Shown here: positions 28,206 to 36,821 of the stretch, piece after piece
Layout: every line of letters begins with the position of its first letter
How positions within the stretch are numbered: the stretch's first letter is position 1
Assembly (NCBI RefSeq): GCF_011813015.1
Contig: NZ_QHLQ01000001.1
Span: 467,030-531,029 of the forward strand
From: Parasedimentitalea denitrificans
GTDB taxonomy: Bacteria > Pseudomonadota > Alphaproteobacteria > Rhodobacterales > Rhodobacteraceae
DNA: 64,000 nucleotides
Reading direction: 5' to 3'
Made by a program: the position numbers and the translations under genes
The notes under the pieces: generated by a model
Database searches by the model: none
Seen by the model: only the letters and a program-made list of their open reading frames with translations
Told to the model about the DNA's origin: nothing

Positions 28206-29015
28206 TTAGGTTGCATCACGCTGATAAATCCAATCGTGATCAGGGTCGTTTTGGAATCGCCACTTCCGTAGCGGGCCTGCCATCACATTGAGATAATACA
28301 TTTCATAGCCATATGGTGCACCGCAGGGGTGATGCCCCTTGGGCACCAAAACCACATCACCATTTTTCACCGCCATGGTCTCATCCAGCTCACCATCCTC
28401 GGTATAGACACGCTGCACCCCAAACCCGCTTTCTGGGTTCAGGCGGTGGTAATAGGTCTCTTCCAGATAGGTCATTTCAGGGAAGTTATCTTCGTCATGG
28501 CGATGCGACGGATATGATGACCAGTTCCCCTGCGGTGTGAACACCTCGGTGACCAGCAAGCTGTCGGCCACATCACGGCCTTCCATGGCGATGTTGTTGA
28601 TGTAGCGTGTGTTTGCACCCTTGCCGCGTGGAGTGGTTTCAATCCCCTCGGGGCCGAGTTTTTGAGCCTGATGATTGCCTGCCCCCGGTGCGGTACACAC
28701 AGCAAGGGTGCACTCGGTCGTGGCAGTTGCAGACCAGTCACTGTCATTTGGCACATACAGGCAATGAGGTGGCGTGCGTTCAAACACAGACATCCGATCG
28801 CCCATCTCACCGAAATCCTGGCCCGAAGCCGTGATCGCAGCCTTGCCTTCCACCAGCACCAGAATTGCCTCGCGACCGCCCGTAACCTCGGACACTTTGT
28901 CGCCAGCTTTCATGCGGTGAAGTTGGAACCCGACATAAGTCCAACCCGCATCTTCAGGAGAGATATCGTGCACTTTGCCAGTCGTAGCAACTGGCTTACG
29001 TAACAGATCAGCCAT
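28206..29015 (-). CDS. iolB: 5-deoxy-glucuronate isomerase (copy 1)
   Basis: The 269-residue cupin-fold protein is IolB, which isomerises 5-deoxy-D-glucuronate to 2-deoxy-5-keto-D-gluconate in myo-inositol breakdown. Recognisable parts are [17 protein letters not shown] (metal-binding His residues), [15 protein letters not shown] and [20 protein letters not shown]. The ATG at 29015, after GGAGGAG, is preferred to the upstream frame start; it overlaps the iolE stop by 8 bp. It is the last gene of the first iol operon. A paralogue is at 41691-42533. Confidence 0.93.
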   Translation of the reverse strand: MADLLRKPVATTGKVHDISPEDAGWTYVGFQLHRMKAGDKVSEVTGGREAILVLVEGKAAITASGQDFGEMGDRMSVFERTPPHCLYVPNDSDWSATATTECTLAVCTAPGAGNHQAQKLGPEGIETTPRGKGANTRYINNIAMEGRDVADSLLVTEVFTPQGNWSSYPSHRHDEDNFPEMTYLEETYYHRLNPESGFGVQRVYTEDGELDETMAVKNGDVVLVPKGHHPCGAPYGYEMYYLNVMAGPLRKWRFQNDPDHDWIYQRDAT

Positions 29016-29916
29016 TAGTCTCTCCTCCAAACCCGGCTTCCACAGCCATTTCCTTCAACGACTTCAGCCCCAAAGACTGATACTCAAACGGGTTGCGAAC
29101 CGCCGGATCTTGCTCTGCTTCAATCACCAGCCAGCCTTCGTATCCAACCTGAGCGGCAGATTTCAGGACCGGCACAAACTCTACGCCGCCCTCATCATCT
29201 CCGGGAACAGTAAACACGCCACGGCGCACGCCTTCTAAGAAGGATAGCCCCTCAACCTTGACGTCTACCATGACGGCCGGACGGACGTTCTTGGCATGGA
29301 TATGCGCTACCCTGTCGACATGTTTGGCCATCACCTTGTCCGGGTTGCCACCTCCAAAGTAGCAATGCCCGGTATCAAACAAAAGCTTGGTCGCTGGACC
29401 GGTGACTTCCATGAAACGGTCAATTTCATCGGGCGTTTCCACGATGGTGCCCATATGGTGATGATAGACCAACGTCAGACCCTGCGCGGCGCAGAACTCG
29501 GCGATCTCTTCGACATCCGAGCCAAACTTCTGCCAAGCCTCATCCGCCAAAACCGGGCTTTTTGAAATCGGCGTATCTTCATCGCCATGAATGGCGTTTG
29601 AGGTTTCACAGACGATCACCACCTGGCAGCCCTGCGACTTTAGCAAGTTCAGATGTGGCTGGATCGCGCGCTTTTCGTCCTCGACCGAATGTGTCAGCAG
29701 GTTCAGCGAGTGCCAGCCCGAAACCAGAACAAGCCCCTTGTCTGACAGAGTGCCCTTAAGAACAGCATGATCTGTTGGCAGCTTGTGCCCCTTTTCGATC
29801 CCGTCAAACCCGATCTCGGCAGTCTCGCTTAGGCATTGTTCCAACGAGATGTCTGCTCCCAGCGTCTGGTCATCATCATTGGACCAGGCAATTGGGTTAG
29901 TGCCAAATTTTATCAT
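29008..29916 (-). CDS. iolE: myo-inosose-2 dehydratase
   Basis: The 302-residue TIM-barrel protein of the AP-endonuclease-2 fold dehydrates 2-keto-myo-inositol. Metal-binding positions are suggested by [30 protein letters not shown] and VIEAEQDP. The length is usual for IolE. The gene overlaps both iolD and iolB by a few bases, showing tight coupling. It is probably repressed by the RpiR-type regulator upstream of iolC in the absence of inositol. Confidence 0.93.
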   Translation of the reverse strand: MIKFGTNPIAWSNDDDQTLGADISLEQCLSETAEIGFDGIEKGHKLPTDHAVLKGTLSDKGLVLVSGWHSLNLLTHSVEDEKRAIQPHLNLLKSQGCQVVIVCETSNAIHGDEDTPISKSPVLADEAWQKFGSDVEEIAEFCAAQGLTLVYHHHMGTIVETPDEIDRFMEVTGPATKLLFDTGHCYFGGGNPDKVMAKHVDRVAHIHAKNVRPAVMVDVKVEGLSFLEGVRRGVFTVPGDDEGGVEFVPVLKSAAQVGYEGWLVIEAEQDPAVRNPFEYQSLGLKSLKEMAVEAGFGGETNG

Positions 29917-31739
29917 TGCTCGTTTCTTTCCATAATCGCTGCCTCATAGCTCGCACGGGCCGCGTTGACCTCTTCTCGCTGCGACACCTCGGGCACCGCA
30001 ACATCCCACCAATAACCGCCCTCTTGGGTCGATGGGTATGGATCTGTATCGATGACAATCACCTTGACCCCTGGTTGATCTCGTTCGGCCAATGCCGCTT
30101 CAAGCTCAGCAATGGTGCCGACCTTTTGCGCTTTGCCTCCCATGGAGTCAGCGTGTTTGACAAAGTCGATGGCTGACGGAACCTGATGCCGGGTGTGGTC
30201 TAGCATGTTGTTGAACTCGGCCCCACCGGTGCCCATCTGCAACCGGTTGATGCAGCCAAAGCCACGATTGTCGGTTAGTACGATGGTGAAATCAACGCCC
30301 ATGGACACGGCCGTCGCCAATTCAGAGTTGGCCATCATATAAGACCCATCCCCTACCATGCAGATCACATCACGCGAGGCGTCGGCCAGCTTGATGCCCA
30401 TAGCGCCGGCAACTTCGTACCCCATGCAGGAATAGCCATATTCCATATGATAGGCCCCGGGGCCTGAGGCCTTCCAAAGCTTGTGCAGCTCTCCGGGCAT
30501 GGTGCCGGCCGCGCTCATGACCGTCGTATTGTCGTTTGAGGCCCGCTGCACCGCTCCAATCACCTGCATGTCTGTGGGCAGGCTATCGCTGGATAGGGGC
30601 GCACCAGTCACCTGGTCAACACCTCGATACCAATCATCCTTCAGTGAAGTTGCAAGTTCAGGACCGCCGTATTCTCCCAAACCTTCTGACAGCGCCACAA
30701 GGCCAAAGAGAGCATCGCCCACCAAGGACAGGGCTCCATGTTTGATCGTGTCATAAGGCTGAATGTTCAGCGCCAGCAGCTTGCAATCGGGGTTCTTGAA
30801 CAAAGCCCAGCTGCCGGTGGTAAAGTCCTGAAACCTTGTACCAACGCCAATCACCACGTCCGCAGCTTCGCACAGTGCATTCGCACAACCCGCGCCAGTC
30901 ACACCCACCGCGCCATAGGCCATGGGATCATCCCAAGCCAACGCCGATTTTCCGGCCTGCGTTTCCACGACGGGAATGTTGTGGATATTGGCAAATGCCC
31001 GCAGCGCCTCGCAGGCACCAGAGTAATGAACGCCACCACCCGCGATGATCACCGGGTTCTTGGCCTGTTGAATGGCCGTAACCGCTGCGTCCAATTCGAT
31101 ATGATCAATCACCGGTCGTCGTATAGTCCAGGTCTTCGGCTCAAAGAATGACACTGGCCAATCATAGGCTTCGGCCTGCACGTCCTGACAGAACGACAAG
31201 GTCGCCGGACCGCAATCCGCTGGATCGGTCATTGCTCGAAACGCACGCGGCAGAGCCGTCAGCAGCTGCTCGGGGCGCGTGATCCGATCAAAATAGCGGC
31301 TGTAAGGACGGAACCCGTCATTGGCCGATACCGTCCCGTCCTCAAAGCTTTCGATCTGCTGCAGAACCGGATCTGGCCCACGGCTGGCAAACACATCGCC
31401 AGGTACTAGTAAAACCGGCAACCGGTTCACGTGGGCCAGAGCGGCCGCCGTCAGTAAATTTGTAGCCCCAGGCCCAATGGACGAGGTCACAGCCATAGCA
31501 CGCCGACGCCGCAACTGTTTTGCATAGGCAATCGCGGTGTGGGCCATCGTCTGTTCATTATGGCCACGATAGGTTGGCAGGCGGTCTTTAGCCTCTTGCA
31601 GGGCCTCACCCAATCCAGCGACATTGCCGTGACCAAAGATCGCCCAGATGCCTTCGATAAACCGGTCACCATCTTCGTTCAGCTGGTTTTCGATGTATTT
31701 GACCATGGCCTGCGCGGCGGTCAGTCGAATGGTACTCAT
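29913..31739 (-). CDS. iolD: 3D-(3,5/4)-trihydroxycyclohexane-1,2-dione hydrolase (copy 1)
   Basis: The 608-residue thiamine-diphosphate enzyme opens the inositol ring. The catalytic Glu is in YRGHNEQTM near residue 60, and the ThDP/Mg motif is [19 protein letters not shown] with NRGFGCIN after it (about residues 465-500). The acetolactate-synthase-like three-domain layout and the length match IolD. It overlaps iolC by 4 bp and iolE by 4 bp. A second iolD is at 44361-46232. Confidence 0.94.
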   Translation of the reverse strand: MSTIRLTAAQAMVKYIENQLNEDGDRFIEGIWAIFGHGNVAGLGEALQEAKDRLPTYRGHNEQTMAHTAIAYAKQLRRRRAMAVTSSIGPGATNLLTAAALAHVNRLPVLLVPGDVFASRGPDPVLQQIESFEDGTVSANDGFRPYSRYFDRITRPEQLLTALPRAFRAMTDPADCGPATLSFCQDVQAEAYDWPVSFFEPKTWTIRRPVIDHIELDAAVTAIQQAKNPVIIAGGGVHYSGACEALRAFANIHNIPVVETQAGKSALAWDDPMAYGAVGVTGAGCANALCEAADVVIGVGTRFQDFTTGSWALFKNPDCKLLALNIQPYDTIKHGALSLVGDALFGLVALSEGLGEYGGPELATSLKDDWYRGVDQVTGAPLSSDSLPTDMQVIGAVQRASNDNTTVMSAAGTMPGELHKLWKASGPGAYHMEYGYSCMGYEVAGAMGIKLADASRDVICMVGDGSYMMANSELATAVSMGVDFTIVLTDNRGFGCINRLQMGTGGAEFNNMLDHTRHQVPSAIDFVKHADSMGGKAQKVGTIAELEAALAERDQPGVKVIVIDTDPYPSTQEGGYWWDVAVPEVSQREEVNAARASYEAAIMERNEQ

Positions 31740-33655
31740 ACCTCAGATCCCTTTGTATTACCGCGTGCGTGGTCCCACACCTCGCACAGGGCAGCATAGT
31801 TCCGTGCCATCTGGTCTACCGCCTGCTGGTCAGTAACCTGATCAGCAAGCCAACTGCGCGCGGTATCGCCAAATATTGTGCGGCCCACGGCGAACCCTTT
31901 GACAAGATCATGCCGAGCCGCCAATTCAAAACTCGCTGCCAGCTCGGCCGACGGCGCATCCAGCCCCAGCACCACAACACCCCGGCAGTGCGGATCATTG
32001 CCTTCAATAGCGGAAACCGTCAGGTCCCAAGCCTTTGGTGTCTTGAGAGGTTCCAGCTTCCACCAGTCAGGATAAACGCCAAGATCATAGAACCGCTGGA
32101 TCACATCTGCCGTTGTCTGATCTGAAACCTCACCCGCTTTGGATGGGATCACCTCTAGCAAAAACTCCAGTCGGTTGCGACGGCAGGCATGGAACAAGCG
32201 GCGCACGGTGTCTTCCTGATCAGCCCGTACAGCATCGGTATCATCCGGGTGATAAAAGCACAGGACCTTGACTACATGATCGGAAGGCCATTCGGATAGG
32301 CCACCAAAGTCTGGACCAATCTCAGCCTCGGTCCGCAAGGGGCGCGACCCGGGAAGTTCTACCGGCCGACCAATCCACAGCCCCTGCCCTACGGCCTGAA
32401 ACAGTGCATCTTGTCCAAGTCGTCTGTCACACAGAATGCCATAGCCATCACGCCCATCCGCAACCTGCGTTGCCGCCTTCAGACACAGCGTTTTGAACGC
32501 TCCAATCTTGGCATGATCAACTCCAGCTGCATCTGCCATGTCCTCTAGTTGGATCCGGTGGTCAAAGGCAAAGACCTTCATGTCATCACGCTGACCATGA
32601 CGGGTGGTGGCCCAATGGATCTGGTTCAGCTCGGCATCTTTGCGCAGCGCTGGTGTATCCACGCCGCGCTGCAGGAAAAATTCCAGCTCTGCCTCGCTGG
32701 GATAGGCGGGTGTACAGCCATGGCGACTGACTGCAAAGGCGCCGCAGGCATTGGCGAATTTCAGCGATGTGGGCCAGTCTTCACCTGTCAGCCAGCCCTT
32801 GAGGAGGCCTGACATGAACCCATCACCCGCACCTAGCACGTTGAATACTTCAATCGGAAAGCCTTCGCCTGATAGACCATCGTCCAGCGCATCAGGAATA
32901 TCCCCTTCAAAGGCAACCGCACCCATCGGGCCACGTTTGCAAACCAACACAGCGTCGCTCACTGCCCGCACGGCGCGCAGGGCTGCAAGGGTATCGGTTG
33001 TGCCGCCTGCGATATGAAACTCTTCTTCGGTGCCAACGATCAGATCAAACAGGCCCACCGTCGACTGCAGCTTGGCGGTCACTGCTTCGGATTCCACAAA
33101 GCGGCTTTCGCCCTCTCCGTGCCCAGCAACACCCCACAGATTGGGCCGGTAATCAATATCCAACGCTGTTAGCGCGCCGTTTTCACGGGCCAAGTGAATG
33201 GCCTTCTTGGTGGCGGCTTCGACTTTTGGGTTGCTCAGATGCGTTCCCGTTGCACAGACACACCGCGCCGAGGCGATAAAATCAGGATCAATGTCGTCTT
33301 CGGCAATCGCCATGTCGGCGCAGTTCTCACGATAGAAGATCAGCGGAAATTGCTCTTTGTCGCGGATGCCCAGTAGAACCAGCGCAGTCAGACGCTCGGG
33401 GTCAGTTTTGACTGCAGTAACATCAACATTCTCGCGCTGTAGCTCTTCGCGAATGAACCGCCCCATGTGCTCATCGCCAACCCGGGTGATCAGCGCTGAT
33501 TTCAACCCCAAACGCGCAGTGCCTGCCGCGATATTGGTTGGAGAGCCGCCGATATACTTGTCGAACGACCGCATATCTTCAAGCCGTCCCCCCACTTGCG
33601 CGCCGTACAGATCCACCGAGGATCGGCCGATTGTGATAAGATCTAGGGTTTTCAT
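31736..33655 (-). CDS. iolC: Fused 5-dehydro-2-deoxygluconokinase and DUF2090 aldolase-like protein
   Basis: The 639-residue fusion has a PfkB-type kinase half (residues about 1-335; GGSPTNIAAGTARLG and the catalytic NVLGAGDGFMSGL) and a C-terminal DUF2090 half (residues about 345-635; FAFDHRIQLEDMA and KLEPLKTPKAW). The kinase makes 2-deoxy-5-keto-gluconate 6-phosphate. The DUF2090 part has an aldolase-like fold and likely replaces IolJ, splitting this product to DHAP and malonate semialdehyde. The arrangement is known from Proteobacteria. It is the first gene of the iol operon; an RpiR-type operator lies 56-73 bp before its start. Confidence 0.93.
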   Translation of the reverse strand: MKTLDLITIGRSSVDLYGAQVGGRLEDMRSFDKYIGGSPTNIAAGTARLGLKSALITRVGDEHMGRFIREELQRENVDVTAVKTDPERLTALVLLGIRDKEQFPLIFYRENCADMAIAEDDIDPDFIASARCVCATGTHLSNPKVEAATKKAIHLARENGALTALDIDYRPNLWGVAGHGEGESRFVESEAVTAKLQSTVGLFDLIVGTEEEFHIAGGTTDTLAALRAVRAVSDAVLVCKRGPMGAVAFEGDIPDALDDGLSGEGFPIEVFNVLGAGDGFMSGLLKGWLTGEDWPTSLKFANACGAFAVSRHGCTPAYPSEAELEFFLQRGVDTPALRKDAELNQIHWATTRHGQRDDMKVFAFDHRIQLEDMADAAGVDHAKIGAFKTLCLKAATQVADGRDGYGILCDRRLGQDALFQAVGQGLWIGRPVELPGSRPLRTEAEIGPDFGGLSEWPSDHVVKVLCFYHPDDTDAVRADQEDTVRRLFHACRRNRLEFLLEVIPSKAGEVSDQTTADVIQRFYDLGVYPDWWKLEPLKTPKAWDLTVSAIEGNDPHCRGVVVLGLDAPSAELAASFELAARHDLVKGFAVGRTIFGDTARSWLADQVTDQQAVDQMARNYAALCEVWDHARGNTKGSEV

Positions 33656-33710
33656 CGCTTCATCATCCGTCGCTTAGGCACGCCTATCACGGGAGAATCC
33701 GCGGCGCACA

Positions 33711-33728
33711 ATGGAATATTAATTCCAT
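33711..33728. promoter_or_regulatory. IolR-type operator, copy 1
   Basis: ATGGAAT-ATTA-ATTCCAT has 7-bp arms and contains GGAA-N6-TTCC, the motif described for the RpiR-type IolR of Sinorhizobium meliloti. It is between the regulator stop and the iolC start. The same arms occur at 34616-34633. This makes the iolCDEB operon a target of the neighbouring RpiR protein. Confidence 0.85.
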
Positions 33729-33753
33729 TTTCGACATATTCAATATTTTTCTT

Positions 33754-34590
33754 TCACACCCCGCGCATTCTGCCCACGGACACAGCAATTGTCATCGCCA
33801 AAGACATTGTAGACGTCAGCGACCTAAACCCCGCCACGTCTGCATCTTTGACCGTGATGACACTGACATTGTCGCCGTCGAATGGGCTCATGGCCGTGTC
33901 TGTCAACACAACAACCGGGCACCCCAAGTCATTTGCATGATCGACCAAAGACACAGTCTGAGCCGTATAAGGTGCAAAGGAAACCGCGATAACTGCATCA
34001 TCAGGACTGATGCTATGGCGTTGGTTCAACTGCCCCGTCCCGTCATGCAGCATCGACGGGCATTCCATCTTTTCAAAAGCATAGGACAGGTAACTGGCCA
34101 CTGGAAACGCCCGTCTGTACCCCGCCACATGTACCAGACGTGCCTTCGCCAGCACCGCTACAGCCTGATCCAATACCGCTGGGTCCACATTGCCAACAAG
34201 GTCCTCTAGCGCAAGCCGCCCTGTTTCCACAAACTCAGCCAACAAAGCGGATGGCGCACTGTCAGACTGGGCGCGTAGCGTGGCAAGCCGTGTCGAATAA
34301 TCCGGCCATTGCTGCGAATAGGCATCCCGGAACAATCGTTGCAGACCTGAATACCCTTTGAACCCTAGCATCTTGCAAAACCGCATAAGGGCTGACGGCT
34401 GCACATCGGCAGCGGCTGCAAGCTCGGCCACGGTTGACACTGCGATGCGATCGGTATTGGCCGAGACAAACTCGGCACATTGCTGAAGCCGCTTGGGCAA
34501 TGTGCCGGATATCTCACGCAACCGCGCGTCAAATTCTTCGATCGAAGCTGGTGCTGTTTTTTCACTCATTGCGCGCTGCGCCCTTGACAT
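33754..34590 (-). CDS. iolR: RpiR-family repressor of inositol catabolism
   Basis: The 278-residue protein has an RpiR helix-turn-helix (residues about 30-85; VSTVAELAAAADVQPSALMRFCKMLG) and a C-terminal SIS sugar-phosphate domain (residues about 125-250; VHVAGYRRAFPVASYL and DAVIAVSFAPYTAQTV). ATG at 34590 is preferred to GTG at 34596. It lies between iolC and the divergent iolG, and both promoters carry ATGGAAT-N4-ATTCCAT. By analogy with IolR of S. meliloti it represses until a phosphorylated intermediate of the pathway binds. The symbol rests on this context. Confidence 0.85.
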   Translation of the reverse strand: MSRAQRAMSEKTAPASIEEFDARLREISGTLPKRLQQCAEFVSANTDRIAVSTVAELAAAADVQPSALMRFCKMLGFKGYSGLQRLFRDAYSQQWPDYSTRLATLRAQSDSAPSALLAEFVETGRLALEDLVGNVDPAVLDQAVAVLAKARLVHVAGYRRAFPVASYLSYAFEKMECPSMLHDGTGQLNQRHSISPDDAVIAVSFAPYTAQTVSLVDHANDLGCPVVVLTDTAMSPFDGDNVSVITVKDADVAGFRSLTSTMSLAMTIAVSVGRMRGV

Positions 34591-34615
34591 GACCACGTTC
34601 CATTTACACTAACGT

Positions 34616-34633
34616 ATGGAATATAAATTCCAT
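34616..34633. promoter_or_regulatory. IolR-type operator, copy 2
   Basis: ATGGAAT-ATAA-ATTCCAT repeats both arms of the site at 33711-33728. It lies 43-60 bp before iolG and just upstream of the divergent regulator gene. It would control iolG and give the regulator autoregulation. Confidence 0.85.
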
Positions 34634-34675
34634 AGTGAAGCAGATTCTTGTTTCACCTCAGCCTTGGAGATCCAC

Positions 34676-35671
34676 ATGTCCGTGAAATTCGCACTGCTCG
34701 GCGCAGGCCGTATCGGTAAAGTCCATGCCAAGGCTGTGACCTCAAATCCCGACGCGCAGCTAGTCGCCGTAACTGACGCCATGGCCGACGCTGCCAATGC
34801 AGTGGCACAACAATATGGTGCCCGTGTTGCCTCTCTGGACGAGATTGCCGCGGCCAGTGACATCGACGCCGTGATCATCTGCACGCCAACCGATACCCAC
34901 GCAGATCTGATCCAGAAGTATTCAAACGCAGGCAAGGCGATCTTTTGCGAAAAGCCCATCGATCTGAATGTAGAAAGGGTGAAGGCCTGCCTGCAAACCG
35001 TCGCGACAAATGGCACCGCCTTGATGGTCGGATTTAACCGCCGTTTTGACCCCAGCTTTGCCGCGCTCAAGGCTGAGATCGAGGCCGGAACTATTGGAGA
35101 TGTAGAACAGGTTGTCATCACATCCCGCGATCCGGGCCTGCCGCCTTACGACTACATCCCTGTTTCAGGCGGCATCTTCCGCGACATGACCATCCACGAT
35201 TTTGACATGGCCCGGTTCCTGCTGGGCGAAGAGGTCGAAACTGTCATGGCGACTGGATCCTGCCTAGTGGATCCCAAGGTCAAAGAGCTTGGCGATTTCG
35301 ACACCGCCGCCGCGATTCTGACCACCGCCAGCGGCAAGCAGGCGATCATCAACAACTCGCGCCGCGCCACCTATGGCTATGACCAGCGGGTCGAGGTGCA
35401 CGGCTCTAAGGGATCGGTTTCGGCCCAAAACGAGCGCCCAGTGAATATCGAAGTTGCCACAAGCGCTGGCTACACCGCCCCGCCCTTGCACGACTTTTTC
35501 ATGACCCGCTATGTCGCCGCCTATGCAGCTGAAATTGCGGAATTCATTGAAGTGGTGAAAAACAGCAAGGCGCCCTCTCCCTCAGGGGCAGATGGGCTGG
35601 CAGCACTGGCCATTGCGGAGGCAGCAGAAGCATCTGTTGCATCAGGGGCGAGCATCAAGATAAATAAGTAA
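34676..35671 (+). CDS. iolG: myo-inositol 2-dehydrogenase
   Basis: The 331-residue Gfo/Idh/MocA-family protein has the NAD motif ALLGAGRIGKVHAKA at its start, the EKPIDLN loop near residue 95 and the catalytic DMTIHDFDMARFL segment near residue 165. It oxidises myo-inositol to 2-keto-myo-inositol, the first step of the pathway. ATG 34676 is used because GGAGA precedes it and the dinucleotide fold then begins at residue 5; the frame extends to 34616 only through the operator. It is divergent from the IolR gene. Confidence 0.9.
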   Translation: MSVKFALLGAGRIGKVHAKAVTSNPDAQLVAVTDAMADAANAVAQQYGARVASLDEIAAASDIDAVIICTPTDTHADLIQKYSNAGKAIFCEKPIDLNVERVKACLQTVATNGTALMVGFNRRFDPSFAALKAEIEAGTIGDVEQVVITSRDPGLPPYDYIPVSGGIFRDMTIHDFDMARFLLGEEVETVMATGSCLVDPKVKELGDFDTAAAILTTASGKQAIINNSRRATYGYDQRVEVHGSKGSVSAQNERPVNIEVATSAGYTAPPLHDFFMTRYVAAYAAEIAEFIEVVKNSKAPSPSGADGLAALAIAEAAEASVASGASIKINK

Positions 35672-35679
35672 AGTCAATC

Positions 35680-35727
35680 GCGCCTTCCCGGGGGGAAGGT
35701 CAGGCGCGGCCCGGCATTAGCCGGGCC
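35680..35727. terminator. Paired hairpins between convergent genes
   Basis: Two strong hairpins lie in the gap between iolG and the convergent ATPase gene. The first pairs CCTTCCC with GGGAAGG inside an imperfect GCGCC/GGCGC stem. The second is GGCCCGGC-ATTA-GCCGGGCC (35708-35727). There is no long U tract, but the position suits a bidirectional transcription end. Confidence 0.55.
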
Positions 35728-35735
35728 TCAGACTA

Positions 35736-36821
35736 TTACGCCTCGGGCAGTAACACAGGCCCAATATCAGCAAATTGCAGCTGTACTACCTGCCCTACGT
35801 CCAGCGGGTCATAGACATCATCCATCACCGCAAACAGCTCTCCTACCGGGGTTGCCAGCGTGTATTCCATCCGCGAGCCGACATAGGTTGCCTTGGACAC
35901 TGTCACCTCAAGACCGTCGCCCGCGGCATCCCGGTTGAGCACAATGCGGCCAGGACGAACGGCCATAGTAGCAGGCCCTACATCCAGCCCGCGTGTGTCC
36001 AGCCGGTAGCGATAGCCAGCGATATCCACCTCCGCCGTATCGCCCTCAACCGAAGTAATGGCACATTCCACCAGATTGGCCTCGCCAATGAAATCTGCGA
36101 CAAACCGATCGGCTGGTGCATCATAGAGTTCGCGTGGGGTACCGATCTGGGCAATCCCCGCGTTGCGCATCACCACGATGGTATCCGAAACAGCCAGTGC
36201 CTCTTCCTGATCGTGGGTCACGTAAACCACCGTCAGACCAAGGTTCTGTTGAATTTCCCGAATTTCCTCGCGAACCTGTCGGCGCAACTTGGCATCAAGG
36301 TTCGACAGCGGTTCGTCAAACAACAACACCTGCGGCTTTAGCACTAGCGCCCGCGCTACGGCGACCCGCTGCTGCTGCCCGCCGGACAGCTCGCTGGGCA
36401 AACGGTCTGCGAAATCAGCCAGCCCAACCAGCCCCAATCCCTCAAGCGCAGCATTGCGGATGTCGGATTTTGGGTGCCCAGAGAACTTCAGGCCATAGGA
36501 CACGTTCTCGATCACCGTCATATGCGGAAACAGCGCATAAGACTGGAACACCATCGAAACGTCCCGGTCTGTGGCTGGCAACCGGGTGACATCCACGCCA
36601 CCAATGGTGATTGAGCCCTTGGTGGACATTTCCAGCCCGGCAATCATCCGCAGCGTCGTGGTCTTGCCGCAGCCCGAAGGCCCCAGCAGCGTCACAAGTT
36701 TTCCCGGCTCGATCTCAAGATCGATATTGTCTACGGCAACAACGTCCTTGCCATAGACCTTGGTGACGTTTCGAAAGCTCACCGAAGCCGCTTTATTATT
36801 CATGGTTTCAGTCATAGTCAT
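35736..36821 (-). CDS. ABC transporter ATPase of second AfuABC-type importer
   Basis: The 361-residue ATPase shows Walker A GPSGCGKTTTLRM, signature LSGGQQQRVAVARA, Walker B LLFDEPLSNLDAKL and H-loop YVTHDQEEAL, followed by a C-terminal TOBE domain (about residues 240-355). Its start overlaps the permease stop codon in an ATGA arrangement. It pairs with the permease at 36818 and the binding protein at 39050. Annotation pipelines would name it an iron or putrescine ATPase; the substrate is in truth unknown. Confidence 0.9.
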   Translation of the reverse strand: MTMTETMNNKAASVSFRNVTKVYGKDVVAVDNIDLEIEPGKLVTLLGPSGCGKTTTLRMIAGLEMSTKGSITIGGVDVTRLPATDRDVSMVFQSYALFPHMTVIENVSYGLKFSGHPKSDIRNAALEGLGLVGLADFADRLPSELSGGQQQRVAVARALVLKPQVLLFDEPLSNLDAKLRRQVREEIREIQQNLGLTVVYVTHDQEEALAVSDTIVVMRNAGIAQIGTPRELYDAPADRFVADFIGEANLVECAITSVEGDTAEVDIAGYRYRLDTRGLDVGPATMAVRPGRIVLNRDAAGDGLEVTVSKATYVGSRMEYTLATPVGELFAVMDDVYDPLDVGQVVQLQFADIGPVLLPEA

